Shown here: positions 11,281-26,205 of the stretch, piece by piece
Layout: each line of letters begins with the position of its first letter
Position numbering within the stretch: position 1 is the stretch's first letter
Source of the DNA: Mucor mucedo
Taxonomy: Eukaryota > Mucoromycota > Mucoromycetes > Mucorales > Mucoraceae
DNA length: 64,000 nucleotides
Direction: 5' to 3'
NCBI RefSeq assembly: GCF_025094135.1
Contig: NW_026252461.1
Location: 19,652 to 83,651 of the forward strand
Notes under the pieces: generated by a model
Told to the model about the DNA's origin: nothing
Seen by the model: the letters and a program-made list of their open reading frames with translations, nothing else
Database searches by the model: none
Program-made: the position numbers and the translations under genes

Positions 11281-12136
11281 CACACCAAACGAGATTTAGC
11301 GTCAATCTTAATTCTAATATGGATGAGCGCGGAGGAATTTTTTTGCCTTTTGCAGAATGAATATTACACAGCATTTGGGGGGCCAAGAGGGAGAATGTTA
11401 CCATATTGGGTCTAGTGATATGCGGTCGGAATAACCTGATCCGTCAAAAACAGGCCACAAATACTGTCTGGAATATCGATAAAAAAATGGGCTGAAAAAA
11501 AACGAAAAAAAACGAAAAAATAGGCATAAAAAATAGGCAAAAAACGGCTGAAAACGATTGGAATTATGGGTATAAATTTGATTTTATTGAATAGAAATTG
11601 TAGGTTTTAAATTGTATTTGTATATGCTAGGTTGCTAGGAGTAATCTTCTTGGAAAGACAAGCATCGCATGCATTATAAGCGGCGAACCCAGGTTTCTAT
11701 TCCAGAGGTCTTCAATGTACTTACTGCGATTCGGTCCAAGGACACGCGTAGAGACAGAGGATACCCGTATTGTAAATGTTGCCTAAAAAAACCGGTTAAA
11801 AATAATACTTTGGATTCAAGTATGACTTCTCAAACATTACTTTGTCAAGTAAAGATAGTATCCTTCGGCATCAATAATGTATCTAAGAAAAGAAGTGCGC
11901 ATACGTTAGAGAAATGAAAACAATTTTGTTATTAAAAACTTACTTTTTGTTACGAATGTAGAGAAAGATAACTTTTCAAAAAAAATTCTAAAGGATCCTC
12001 TTTTATACTTTTTTTCTGGAGATGACGCGGGTACCAATCGTCCGAGGCAAAATCGCTAAATAAAAACAATGACGTACCTTAATTTTAGCACTTCTTTCTT
12101 TCTTCTATTTTTTTTATAAAGTTAAAGATACCTGAA

Positions 12137-15595
<3,459 letters not shown>

Positions 15596-16043
15596 ATGTC
15601 TGCCTTCTTTGCAAGTATACGGAGTGTGTTTAGCGGAATTGACCGCACTGTTCTGGCTGTAGCTTTGCTTCAACCAGTTTGTCACTCCGAGGCAATTACC
15701 CTCGGGGAGGATTAACACTTCGCTCTCAAGAAAAAAAAAAAAAAGTCTGCCTGCCCACCTATTGCCTGCCTGTGTACCCACAATATTACCGCTTGATTAG
15801 GTACCACCCCCCTTCCATATTTCACATCAAGCCTTTTTGGGTTTAATGTTTTCTGCTGTAAAAATAGACGTGCCTGGCTGCCCAATTAAATGAATCCCAT
15901 AGTTACACTGCATTCTCCCCACCCCCATATTTTAAAGTTGTACTTTGTGTATTTTTATTTTATAACGTTAAGCCAATAGTAGCTCTTATATACAGTCGGA
16001 GTATCGGCAAAACTTTAAATCTGCTCAAAAGTCTTTGGGTGTG

Positions 16044-17369
16044 ATTAACATCAATCGAAAATTCGGTTGTTACAACGCTGGTTCCGATTTGACCGATTGT
16101 GCTTTAGCCGATTATCGACTTCGCCATAATACTGATGTAAGCAGACAATGTTTTTCAATTCATTCATAAATGTTTTATTATTAACTGTATTTTTAGGTTA
16201 GCTCTCACAACAGATTTGGTGTTGTTCATAAAGGTCACTACTCTCCCTGGTTAAGCCAGTCAATTAATGTGTTGCGTAGACAGCTGGATTTGCCACCATT
16301 GTTAAATTACCACACGGCCTTTGGTAATTTATCTGACCTTGCCCCTTCTGGTCAAACGTTTGGCATTGTTCCTTTAGATCCTAAATCTTTAACAGATTTT
16401 AGTATGAGAGGAAATGTACAGTCTGATACGGCTTTATTCGCTCTAAATCATGAAAGTGATATTTCGTTGCCACCAATTAAGCTGATTAAACTGTACAAGA
16501 ACCAGTATGAATGTCTTGCAATCCTACAATGCACTTTGTATGCTATCGTCCCAGTGCATACAAAAAAGGAGATGCAATTGTTTCATGAAATTATTCGTCA
16601 AAATCCAAAGATGGGCCTCAGCAAACATCAAGACTGGATAAAGTTTGCTCAAATGTGGTCTCCTTTTGCGAATGGTGTTGATGTCTTCTACAAGTCCCCA
16701 TAACACCTTAGACAATATAGTATTATTCTCAAAGACAGGACCCATTATTACAACAGCATAATTAAGAACAATAACTTAGTTGCAAAGGCCCGAGAGCTCG
16801 TACAAGTATCTAATTCGGAATCTCAGCCTTTAAATATTCCTGATCCTGTTCCTTTGGATAATCTTTATAATTTACAATCAAACATTGCGCAACCATTAAT
16901 CCACGAAACTCAAACGGTGTCTTCGGTGTCTATTGTTCCCCCTGTTAATTTGTATAACTACCCCATAACTGCCCCACCAACTGTAGTTTACAATAATACA
17001 AACAGTATACAATGGTCTAATCCAACTCCGCCCTTGAGGTATTACCATCCGGAACAATATTTTTCTGGTTATGTTAATCAGACTGGTTATGTTAATCGGA
17101 CTGGTTACGTTAATCAGACTGGTTACGTTAATCATATGCAGCCTAATCCACTACCCTGTTACAATTCTGGTAATGGCGCTGTGTTTCCTATTGATAATAC
17201 GGTGTTAGTTAATAGCAGCAAAAGAACTTATGCTAATAATAACACTGCTATCAGTACACCGAAGACAGTTTTTTTTGCAGTTGATTTGGAATCAAGCAAT
17301 AGCAGTACTTGGTCAACTCAAAGATTTGATTATCTTGCTCCGAGAACCCCAAGAAAAAAATATACATAA
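16044..17369 (+). pseudogene. Zinc-ribbon / exonuclease protein, 3' part
   Basis: Continuation of the gene at 8011-11280 past the Plavaka insertion. The exon 16044-16136 codes for RKFGCYNAGSDLTDCALADY, completing the RGTNSLEGGVH block on the left. Intron 16137-16196 ends TTTTTAG. The last exon has SSHNRFGVVHKGHYSPWL and a C-terminal region (VPVHTKKEMQLFHEII, FAQMWSPFANGVDVFYKSP). TAA at 16701-16703 interrupts YKSP-HLRQY; the same frame stays open to 17369 through a low-complexity tail with four GYVN(Q/R)TG-like repeats (about 17068-17135). Confidence 0.78.
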
Positions 17370-17599
17370 ACTAAAAGACAAAAGAAATAAAGTACTATGT
17401 CTGTTTGTAATAAATTATGTTTATAGTAAATATTGTACAGTTTAGATTTGATGTCAAGTAGGGTATTTTTTCTAGAAAAAAAAACTAAAAAGTGACACAA
17501 GTTTTGTCGGAGCGCGCCTGCGGCGCACTCCAATTAAATTTGAAATTTATTCGGACCACCCCGTGGTATGTATATACGGCCCGAAAAAGATAATCAAAA

Positions 17600-18010
17600 A
17601 TTGTGAATACTGTTACTGTCAGAGAGATTTTAATAGATGTGCTTATGTAAAGTTAAGTATAGTAAATGAAAGATGATCTTTATTGAATTATAGTTTTGTG
17701 AAATGGTTATTTCTAAATTGAAGTTGTACAGAACTTAATATAAAATTATAGCTGACATTACAATGCAGATTGGCTACAGCTTTTTTTTTGACTGCGAGCC
17801 TAAAATGTATACACAACCAAATTTATTTTCAGTTAAGCTAATTTTAGCATTGTGTTGCAACATTTTAGTTCGTTTTCCTTTTCTATTTTAAAGTCGTTTA
17901 GTTCTTAAATTATTAGTTATCTATCATCCGTTTGTTCAAGCGTATCGTTATCGATCCTTGAGACAAACTAAAACTTTATAAACCCATAAAATTGTTGCGT
18001 TTAAATAAAT
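17600..18010 (+). repeat. LTR remnant related to the Ty3 LTR at 6430-7330
   Basis: 17626-17790 is nearly identical to the reverse complement of 7007-7160. Weaker similarity continues through GATCCTTGAGACAAACTAAAACTTTATA (about 17953-17980), which matches blocks near 6800 and 34830 in inverse orientation. No coding sequence is attached, so it is a solo or fragmentary LTR. Boundaries are approximate. The stretch 17370-17600 holds nothing recognisable except a GC-rich 20-bp patch near 17510. Confidence 0.6.
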
Positions 18011-18760
18011 CATTCAGCTTTTTATCTGTATTGCCACCGGCAAGATTCAGTAAAAGTGATTGAATAAAATAAAAACAGAATTTAAGACAAAAGTTCTCAA
18101 AAAAAGTGGGCACCGGACTATATAGTTGTCAACTGAAAAAAAATAAAATATATTTATATAAGGTCGTAATTTATACGACGAAATCAGATGAGAGTGGTAT
18201 TCCAAGAAGTATAGTAAAATACAAAATGAAATAGCCAACAATGCTGATTTACAGAAGGAAATTACAAGCGATTATAATAAATTATAAATCACAAGAACTT
18301 AAAGTATTAAAAGTTATTTAAATTAAAGTAAAGAACAAAATTAACTATTTTATTATAAGGCAAAGGTTTTGCCGGCTGTCTAACATTGTCGTAAGTTGCC
18401 GTGGAGGAGGGAGAAGAGTAATACCCAATTTAAAAAGAAGAAAAGTTACTGTTTAAGCATTGCCATAAAACAAAGGGGGAGTGAGTAGCTTACAGCAGTC
18501 TACTGTAGTTTTAGAGAATTAAAATTACGAGGGGGTTTGATGATATTTCGACTTCTTTTTTTTCTTCCAATCATGTAGTTGAGTGTGTATTGGTGCTTAA
18601 GTGTGTAATTAAGTGTGTTTTTGTTTAAGAGTCAACAGAGGTATGAAAGTTATTATTTATTGTAATGTTTTAAAATTTGTATTGTTATTTATATGATGGT
18701 TATTAAATGAGTGATATATATATGTATATGGTTAATTATAGAGTGTAGTATTTGCATTGA
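18011..18760. other. Non-coding stretch left of the Helitron
   Basis: AT-rich without a credible gene. The 3' terminus of the minus-strand Helitron (short hairpin plus CTRR) should fall here, but no convincing hairpin-CTRR pair was found. Confidence 0.4.
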
Positions 18761-19862
18761 CTATGAGGTGTAAAGTGTTTGTTCAGAATAGTGAATCATA
18801 TCAATAGCATCAATATTCACACCGAACTTTCTTTTAATTCTAAGTGGTAGATCTGCGCCAAAAAAATATAGATCATCTGCTTTTCTTACTCGAGACATTG
18901 CTACATACATTTGACCATGAGATGCCATGTCATCTAAGTGAATAGCCACAGAGTCAATTGTAATGCTTTGTGCCTTATGAATTGTTGTAGCAAAAGCAGA
19001 GACAATTGGAAACTGGGATCTCACAAAGCTTGTACCTGGAATGGATCTTGTTATTCTTTGGATCCAAAGTGTTTGGTGACTACCGTCAGAGTTTTGCTCC
19101 AATAATAAAATATTCTCTTCGTCTACTTCCGATATTGTTGCCTAAGTACCATTTACCCAGCCTTGAGAAACCCGCAAGTTTTGAAGGAGCATGACCGGCA
19201 TGTCGATTTTTAATTGCAATTCTTCAAGAAGTCTTGTTTCTTTTAGAGCCCTAGCAGCTGATTTTCTATTACCGCCATTGAAAGTATCGATGGATGGAAT
19301 CGACATTGATTCGCCTGCAAGATTACAAAACTCCTTAATATTTGCTCTGTCGACATTTTTTCTAGTTGTATAGAGGCGCAAACAGTTGGAAGGAAGGTCA
19401 CTTTTTAATACTGTCCAGGAATTGATGAACTTAATAACTTCGTCATAATTACATACACGGACTTTGTTTAGAACATTGATAAGAACTTGATCAACTTGGC
19501 GAATTGGTGTGTACAGTGTAAACTTGGTCGAATAGTTGTATACAGCTGATTCCCAGATTAAACCTTCATTGATACATACGGGTAACAACTGTGCGACATC
19601 ACCAAAAAAAACTGTTTTTATGCCACCCATTGCTGCTGCTCTTTGTGTTGTTCTAATCAAAGCGTCATTCATGATATTCAAAAGTTGATTACTGATCATA
19701 GAAAACTCGTCTACTAGTAGCATAACTTTTGGGTAGAGTTTTATCATTTTATCTAGCTTCACATAGTTGGGTTCCTGCGACGAAGGCCTCATTCCATAAA
19801 AACCATGGATAGTAATTCCGCTTACATTGTATGCAGCAACCCCAGTAGGAGCCATTTTAAAT
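18761..19862 (-). pseudogene. Helitron Pif1-type helicase, C-terminal part
   Basis: Continues the helicase interrupted at about 20925. Motif Ia-like MAPTGVAAYN opens it, then Walker B as VMLLVDEFSMIS, motif III as VFFGDVAQLLPV, and motifs V/VI as FATTIHKAQSITID and MYVAMSRVRKADDLYF. The frame changes near 19142 between the two parts (19142-19855 and 18761-19102), so this half is also frameshifted. The protein would unwind the donor strand during rolling-circle transposition. Confidence 0.85.
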
Positions 19863-20925
19863 TAATATATAAAAATAATAGGAATTAGGAATTGTAAAAA
19901 ACAGTCACAAAGTTACGAATTTTTTGAGGGGGTGCGGGGATTTCCCCCGCAAGAGGGGTGGGGGGTTTGGGGGGAGGGGGAACCCCTCCCCCCAAGAATA
20001 CGGCCCATATTATTTAGCATTAAATTGTTACCTTCTGAAAAACAATATTCCTTTTTTTTTTACAGCGCTGTGTTTTTAAAGCATGATTTTTTTTATGGCG
20101 TAATATTTCTCAGCCGAGATACAAAATTAGAGGATGGGAAAACCACTCCTCCCAAGAATACGACCCATAATATTAATCATTAGACTAAAAAAAAAGATCA
20201 TATATAAAAACTGATTGTTTGGAGAAATTCATAATATAGAAAGTGACTTTTACGGAAAAAATCATTGCAAATAAAATTGTGACTATGGGGTTTTCGGGGT
20301 GGAGGTTACCCTCCGGCCCAGTATAACAACCAATAGTATTAAGTATTATATTATCGAGTTTAGAGAAACAGTCTATGAACACTTTTTCACAAACAATATG
20401 TCATTATTCGAGAACAACTGGAAAATTAATTGTTTTAGGTCGATGAAGGGGTCGCCTTTGAAATTAATATTTTGGATTATCAAGTCTTTCATTATGAAGC
20501 AAAAACACTGCGCATAGAATAGCTAATCAGATAAATAAACAATTAATACTTTTTGCGTAGATCAACTTTCCTGCCTGGGTCTAGGGATATCGTCTTTTTC
20601 CAGATATTTATACATATATTGAGAAACATCAAAGTTTTCTCCAGTATCAAACTAATAATAGGCAGTGTAGCTTAAGTTATAATGGTGCATGGGCTTCATG
20701 GTTAATTAATATATGTTAAGTTTGTTATATCAAAAACAGGCCTGCGGCAGCACGAGGCTTTTTCAAAGCGCAGCGTACCGAACCATAGTGCAGGTCAAAA
20801 ATTTACCGCAGCGCAGCGAAGGTCAAATTTTTACCGAAACGAAGGTTTGGTTTGAAAAAGCCTCGTATCTATTAATAAAACGTTATTTTAGAGCTGTGAA
20901 TCAAAAGGTCAATAAACTATTACTA
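19863..20925. repeat. Repeat block inserted in the Helitron helicase
   Basis: Separates GYKVV (Walker A side) from MAPTGVAA of one helicase. It contains a G-rich/C-rich segment (19930-20000) and AAGAATACG(G/A)CCCAT at 19994 and 20154. The order of blocks over 19920-20210 is repeated at 41085-41395 (GTTACCTTCTGAAAAA, AAGAATACGACCCAT, TATATAAAAACTGATT). A palindromic element lies at 20748-20866. A clean TSD or TIR could not be defined. Confidence 0.65.
20748..20866. repeat. Small foldback element, copy 1
   Basis: ACGAGGCTTTTTCAAA near the left edge and TTTGAAAAAGCCTCGT at the right are inverted repeats around a GC-richer centre (GCGCAGCG motifs). A second copy lies at 34619-34707. The size suggests a MITE-like hairpin element. 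Confidence 0.7.
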
Positions 20926-23900
20926 CCTTGTATCCTTTTATCTTGTAATGTCTTTCAAACATCTTGAGCAAGTAGGATTTACCGGTACCAGCCGCACCAG
21001 ACACAAATGTGACAGAGTTGTGAGCCAGCTCAACATTTACTCTATCAAAAATGCTTTTTTGAGTTTCATTAGCATTGGTGTACATAATTTCGAGTTCAGA
21101 TTGAGTAACGTCTAGGCCTCTTTCAAAATCGTTCACGTCAGATAAGTTGCTAATATCGTAAGATCGATTAATGTGAATGCCGCCATTTTCAGGGCCGAGT
21201 GAAACCGAATGCTCAAAGTAATCTATAATAATAAGCTATTAGTTAATTGACTCTTTTCATTTATGCGGTATTAATATTATTACCTCTCCAGGATGCATAG
21301 CTACCTTTTTTTGCGATAAAAATAGTTCTAAATATAGCCTTATTAAGGACGATTTGTTGATAGTAGTATTTTTCGCCATTGTTCTCCGACTGATTAAATG
21401 TTCGCCAGAATGCTGGTTTCTTGCGTAAAACGTATTTGGTTTTTTTGGAAAATATAAACATGGGTAAAGGATCTGGGAAAAACAAACGCTCAAACAAACC
21501 ACCATTTGATCTATCAGTTATATTGCCCTCATATGGGGATTCGCGATAAAAGCTATAAAATTGGGTGATAGTCACGTTGCGGCCACCATTGCGCTGTTTA
21601 TATTTTTATATAAGACTTTTTAGCTTTTGACATCTTGATTTAAATTTACATAAGAAAACTTACCAACATGAGTCCGAGTAAAAATCATGGCACTGTTAGG
21701 ATCAAGGTCTTTGATATCACGTCGTAATAGTCTTCGCTCATCACCAGGCAAACTGGTATGTACAGTATAAAATTTACCACTCTTGAGGTTTGATGTTTAT
21801 GCCATCCCATAATGTCGTATACAGCTTCTACAGCGCCAACAGTTCTGTTCTTGAAGTGCTCTTTGTCGGTCTTTTCGTTTCGAATTTTGTAGTTACCCGC
21901 GCTGCCTTTGTTGCTGATTTCAAAAACTGCATCCGTTTCATTTTTTGCCATGTATTTAGCAAGGTATCGCACGGCTGCTTCACCTTTGTTGTAATGTATG
22001 TCCATATTAGCTCTCCAGACACCTAGCAAGTAGGGGTTGTACCAATTAACCTTCATGTCTTCCACTCCTCTTTCATAGATACAGGCATCCCCCACAAATT
22101 AGGTCTTTGGCGCTGGCTCTTTTGGATATCCAAAGCGACATTTACCAGTGACATGCAGTTTCCAATACCTAAAATGTATATATTAATTTTTTGTAAAAAA
22201 AACGATGAAAGGATTTTTACTTACACATCTTGGCATTCATGAATTTGATGTTTCAGGACTAGTCTATGCATCAAAGGATCATCATTAAAATTTTTTGAGT
22301 ACAACTTGCAGGTAATTACGTTCAAAGCAATCAATTCCTGAACACATTTTTTTGTCCAAAGAACGCAATGAATATGAGGGCTGCCTCGATCCTGTATTTC
22401 CAATACCCAACTATAATCGTCAATACCTCCGATTGTCTTAGCAAAATGACCAAGCACATACTTGTCAAAGAATCGACGCCATTTTCGATGAAAGTGATTG
22501 GAAAAAAGAACTGGATCATCCCAAGGGTACTTAGTTCCAGTAGCTGCTGAGAAATCATCACTAAAATCGTTAAAGCTGAAGGTCAAAAAAAGTTGTGGAG
22601 AGCCAAGATTTTGAAAGACAGTTGACAGATTTAGATAATTCTTTCTCTTGTAAGAAAACGATGAACGGACAATATAGGGCACGTTATAAGTAATACTTTT
22701 GTTGTAGGTATTAGTGGAGGGGTCAATTACGTCGCACTGCCTGAGATTGCTTCTTCCTTTAGTACTCACAACCAGTCGATTGGATGACGCAATATTATTT
22801 CTTTCGATACAATCCAAAAGAAAAAAAATGAAAGCTTGATCTTGGGCAAAACGAAGGTCAGCCATAAGTAATCTTAATCGTGTATATCCTTTCAATGTTT
22901 CGTTGAAGAGTGTAGCCTTTGCAATTCCACCATGGTTTTCTGCTTGAGACGTGTTTTCTTCGTTTGGAGTGCACATAGAGAAGTGGCCTTGGCATTTAGG
23001 ATACAAGTAAGGAAACATCAGAGCAAGTAAACTTTCTGTAGATAGTCGAATGTAGGATCCAGTGGATCCATTCTTTCCAATAATTAAGTCAGAAAATTCA
23101 ACACCAGCAGCCTCAGGATTGACATTGTTTTCAGCAAATAAACAATTGTCAGGCCATTGAAATTGCCCGTCAATTTTTTTGACAACGATAAACTTTGAGC
23201 TTTCTTTAATGTGGTAATTTACAAGAGAAAACATCAATGGCGGAAGTTCATATCTTTGTAAAAGAGGATGGACATTTTTCAAAGCTTCATAAGCAGTAAT
23301 AACCTTCTTCTTGTTAATGATTCGAGGATCACCACGCTTATAGTAAAGTCCAAGGGTGCTACCATATGCCATTTCAGCAAACTCAAAATTGTGTTTAATC
23401 CCAACGGCACCAGAGAGTTCATAATGGCCAATATAACCTGATTGAATGTTGAATTTGCGTGTAATTTGAGTCATTAACTTTATAGGAGAGAGTGCACATC
23501 TTTCACGGTAATTAAGACCTTTAGTTTCCTCCAAGATATCTCCTATTAATTATGCACCTAATTAGGTTTGAAGTACATTGTATTCCTAAATAACTCTAAA
23601 CGTACCAGGGTAAATATAAATTGAAAATTCAGTTTCCACCATCATTAAATGGTCTTTACAAACCATGTATGTAGAAGTCCCTCTGTATTCAATATTTGTC
23701 AAAGGAGTGACACCCTACTGGGAACAATTACAGGAATCAATGTTTTCTATTTTACGGTAGAAACTTTCTTCAGGATAAAGTTTTCTTAAGCAGACGCAAC
23801 AGACACCATCAGGTTTTTTGGCAGAAAAGGCTTGAAAATCAAGAATTTGTTTTCGTTCCACATGAGAAAAAGACATTAAAGAATTGTCTTGAACACGGAA

Positions 23901-23939
23901 TCTGGACATGAAGTCTCTCATATTGGCACTTGTAGACAT
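20926..23939 (-). pseudogene. Helitron Rep-helicase, N-terminal part (HUH nuclease and Walker A)
   Basis: Nicks and joins DNA strands in rolling-circle transposition. 23715-23939 is a Cys-containing N-terminus (VCCVCLRKL). 22221-23534 is the Helitron-like N domain with the HUH metal site GSPHIHCVLW near 22370. An intron (about 22150-22207) follows HECQDV. 21685-22095 has the catalytic-tyrosine region AAVRYLAKYMAK. 21261-21575 has TITQFYSFYRES and the EKYYYQQIV block; 20926-21136 has Walker A SGAAGTGKS. Damage includes a stop just before FVGDACIYERG (about 22099), a frame change near 21740 and the insertion at 20925. Confidence 0.85.
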
Positions 23940-24115
23940 TGTAGCGCTTATTGTAATTATGTATAATCAGAAAAGTTCATTATAATTGATTCACGGTTAT
24001 TTATACTTTTCATGGTTTTTTTTCAGGCACAATAAAGTTGTTTGATCAGCATTATTTAGAAGTAGAAAATGTGTCATGTTGATATGTTTATTAAAAAAAA
24101 AATACCAAAAAAAAA
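23940..24115. other. Short intergenic region at the Helitron 5' side
   Basis: AT-rich, no gene. The 5' TC terminus of the Helitron should be in or near this stretch, but nothing singles out one position. Confidence 0.35.
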
Positions 24116-25007
24116 TTAAATTTCCATGTTGTTGGAAGTGGCAATGAGGGCAGCGTCAAAGGGAATAGACTCATCAGCAAGATCGGACAAGATGAGGAAC
24201 TCGGACAGGACATTGGAGGTCTTAACTCCAGGATTCGGAACTTTTCTCACCACTTTCTTTTCTGCTCTGGCTACGCCTGAGTTGTTTTTCAATCGCTTGA
24301 CGATTGTTTCTTGAACCGCGATGGGATTGAACATTGGCAGCAAGAGTTTCATTACAACTTTAATTTTTGTTAGTAAAATTCTGTGATACTGAAAACTATT
24401 TATGGGTTGGAAATTTGCTTACCCAAGTCCTCGAAATGATCCTCAAGGGTCTCACAAAAAGATTCCTTGGAAATCTCCTTGTTTTTTTCCTCTACCAAGT
24501 GGATGTTGTTCCAGTTGTCCCAGACATACTTAAACATAATAAATTTACACTTCATGTACTCGGCGGATGAAGGGTAAATATCTTCTGAGGCCGGCATACA
24601 ACCCGCAGAAAAAGCAACACCAATTACATGACCATTATGGTCAACTTCCCTAATTGGAGAGACAGAAGTTACTCCAATTCTTACCGAAGCAAAAGCCTTG
24701 TTGGAATCGTCAAACGTGTAGGCGGAGACGTTTAAACTCCCTAATAATATTAAAATCGACAATATCAGTAAAGCGAGTTTCAAAGCGAATTAAATCATAT
24801 ATTACCAATTACTCTATGGGAAGTTCCTTTTCTAAAAAACCTCAAAAAGTAGAACATCATGGGATAATTCCGGCCAGATACCACGAACACAAGTCTCAAA
24901 CTGGCATCAACACCTTTGGACTCGAGCGAAATCGATTGTCCACTCAAAACTTTCATTTTTGGGACGCTTTCGGTCACGACAACTCTATCACATGTAGCTG
25001 TCCCCAT
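24116..25007 (-). CDS. Spliced gene of unknown function, three exons
   Basis: Exons 25007-24807, 24740-24423 and 24357-24116, joined by two 65-66 bp introns (donors GTAATA and GTAAGC, acceptors TATTAG and TAAAG; the second has a TTACTAAC branch site). Both junctions keep phase and give about 250 residues without a stop, so the gene looks intact. Exon 1 has ISLESKGVDASLRLVFVVSG, exon 2 ends in SFCETLEDHFEDL, exon 3 is basic then acidic. An apparent signal peptide (MKLALLILSILILLG, 24783) is intron sequence in frame and should not be believed. No family recognised. The first codons lie 25 bp from a transposon TIR. Confidence 0.6.
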
Positions 25008-25032
25008 TTTTCTTGAATTAATTAATCTTTTA

Positions 25033-26205
25033 GAGTGCATCTGGACTTCAATGTGCCAAAAAAAAAAAAATTAAGCAGAGAGACACGTTAAAATTGGACC
25101 ACCACACTTTCCTCATAATTAAGGTCCAATATTTTTGGACATATATCATTTTAATCATGATTAAAATGAGAATATGAACTTTTTATTTTAAAAAAAAAAG
25201 TGGGTCCGATATTTTTACAACTCGATTTTAGGTGTGGGGGAAAATATTTGTCACAAGCAGGTTCTAAATTTTAAATTTTTCTTTTCTGACCTATAGTATT
25301 GTCCCGCTTATATTATTTCCCGCTTTCGGACCATGAAAAGTTTACTGCCTGTAATCTCAATTTGAGTACCCGCATGCGTAGTATTGCAGCCTATTAAATC
25401 AAAGTCTTAGGACATTTATCGTCAACCCTGTGAGACAAAAAAATGATAAACCAAACTTTATGTACTAAGTAGAAACGCTTCATATTTAGAAGATATAATT
25501 TAGAGTATTTTGGAAATAGATCCAACTAGTTGTATAAATAATTTATGTATTTGAAGGATCGTATTTGTTGGATAAAGTACTCAGTGCCACAACCCGTTAA
25601 ATCATAGTCTGAGATCAAATATGATCAACCCTGTAAGGCACAAAAAGGATAAAACAAACTTTATGTACTAAGTAGAAACGCTTCATATTTAAAAGATATA
25701 ATTTGGAGTATTTTGAAAATAGATCCAACTAGTTGTTTATTTAATTTATGTATTTGAAAGGTCATATTCATTACATAAAGTAGTCAGTGCCATAGCCTGT
25801 TAAATCTAAACTGAGATCAAATATGGTGAAGTGTAAAACACAAAAAAGATGTATGAAATCGTAGATATACATTAAGTAAGAACGTCTACAACATGAAAAC
25901 TTTGTTTACTTCAGTAATATTAGATGGAACGTTCTTTAAAATTACAAACGCATCAAAAAGGTTACTGTTTTTGAGCGTATTACTTCACGGGAGCTTTAAA
26001 AAGGACAAATAGAAATGTGAATTTAGAAATTTGGTTTATTTTTGTACCTTTCTAAAAATTTTCTTCATAAAAAAAAAAAATACCTCCCCACATAACAAAA
26101 TCTGGCTATGAATAAATTTCCTTTTATATTACTTGTACTAGTCGGAGATGAATGCTAAAAAATGTCACAGATTACGTTTTGGCACATTACAGTGAAGATG
26201 CACTC
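25033..26205. mobile_element. Non-autonomous TIR element of the GAGTGCATC family, 1.17 kb
   Basis: Left end GAGTGCATCTGGACTTCAATG, right end the complement of GAGTGCATCTTCACTGTAATG, flanked by TA at 25031-25032 and 26206-26207. The inner right arm carries ATCTGGCTATGAATAAATTTCC and GTACTAGTCGGAG, shared with the copies at 4704, 45780-45905 and 63100-63200. The inner left arm has GATTTTAGGTGTGGGGG, as at 41890. No transposase frame is present. Confidence 0.88.
25430..25875. repeat. Subterminal tandem repeat, ~207-bp unit, 2-3 copies
   Basis: ACTTTATGTACTAAGTAGAAACGCTTCATATTT begins the copies near 25453 and 25660. Each copy runs through ATAGATCCAACTAGTTGT and ATTTATGTATTTGAA; a third copy is diverged. 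The core TACTAAGTAGAA is the inverted form of the core in the 4868-5875 array. Confidence 0.8.

Larger units (their letters stand above)
18761..23939 (-). mobile_element. Helitron (rolling-circle transposon), degenerate
   Basis: The minus strand codes for a Rep/helicase protein in canonical order: N-terminal Cys-rich segment, Helitron-like N domain, HUH endonuclease, Rep C-terminal part, Pif1-family helicase. The coordinates cover the coding region only; the TC and CTRR termini were not located. A 1.06 kb repeat block (about 19863-20925) sits in the helicase. Confidence 0.88.

Noticed and set aside
11669..11917. Small gene in the left arm of the Plavaka element
   Set aside because: 82 residues, no homology seen, no splice partner; subterminal arm sequence is a sufficient explanation.
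24400..24783. Secreted protein with signal peptide
   Set aside because: The hydrophobic start is inside a phase-correct intron of a longer gene; exon 1 lies at 24807-25007.
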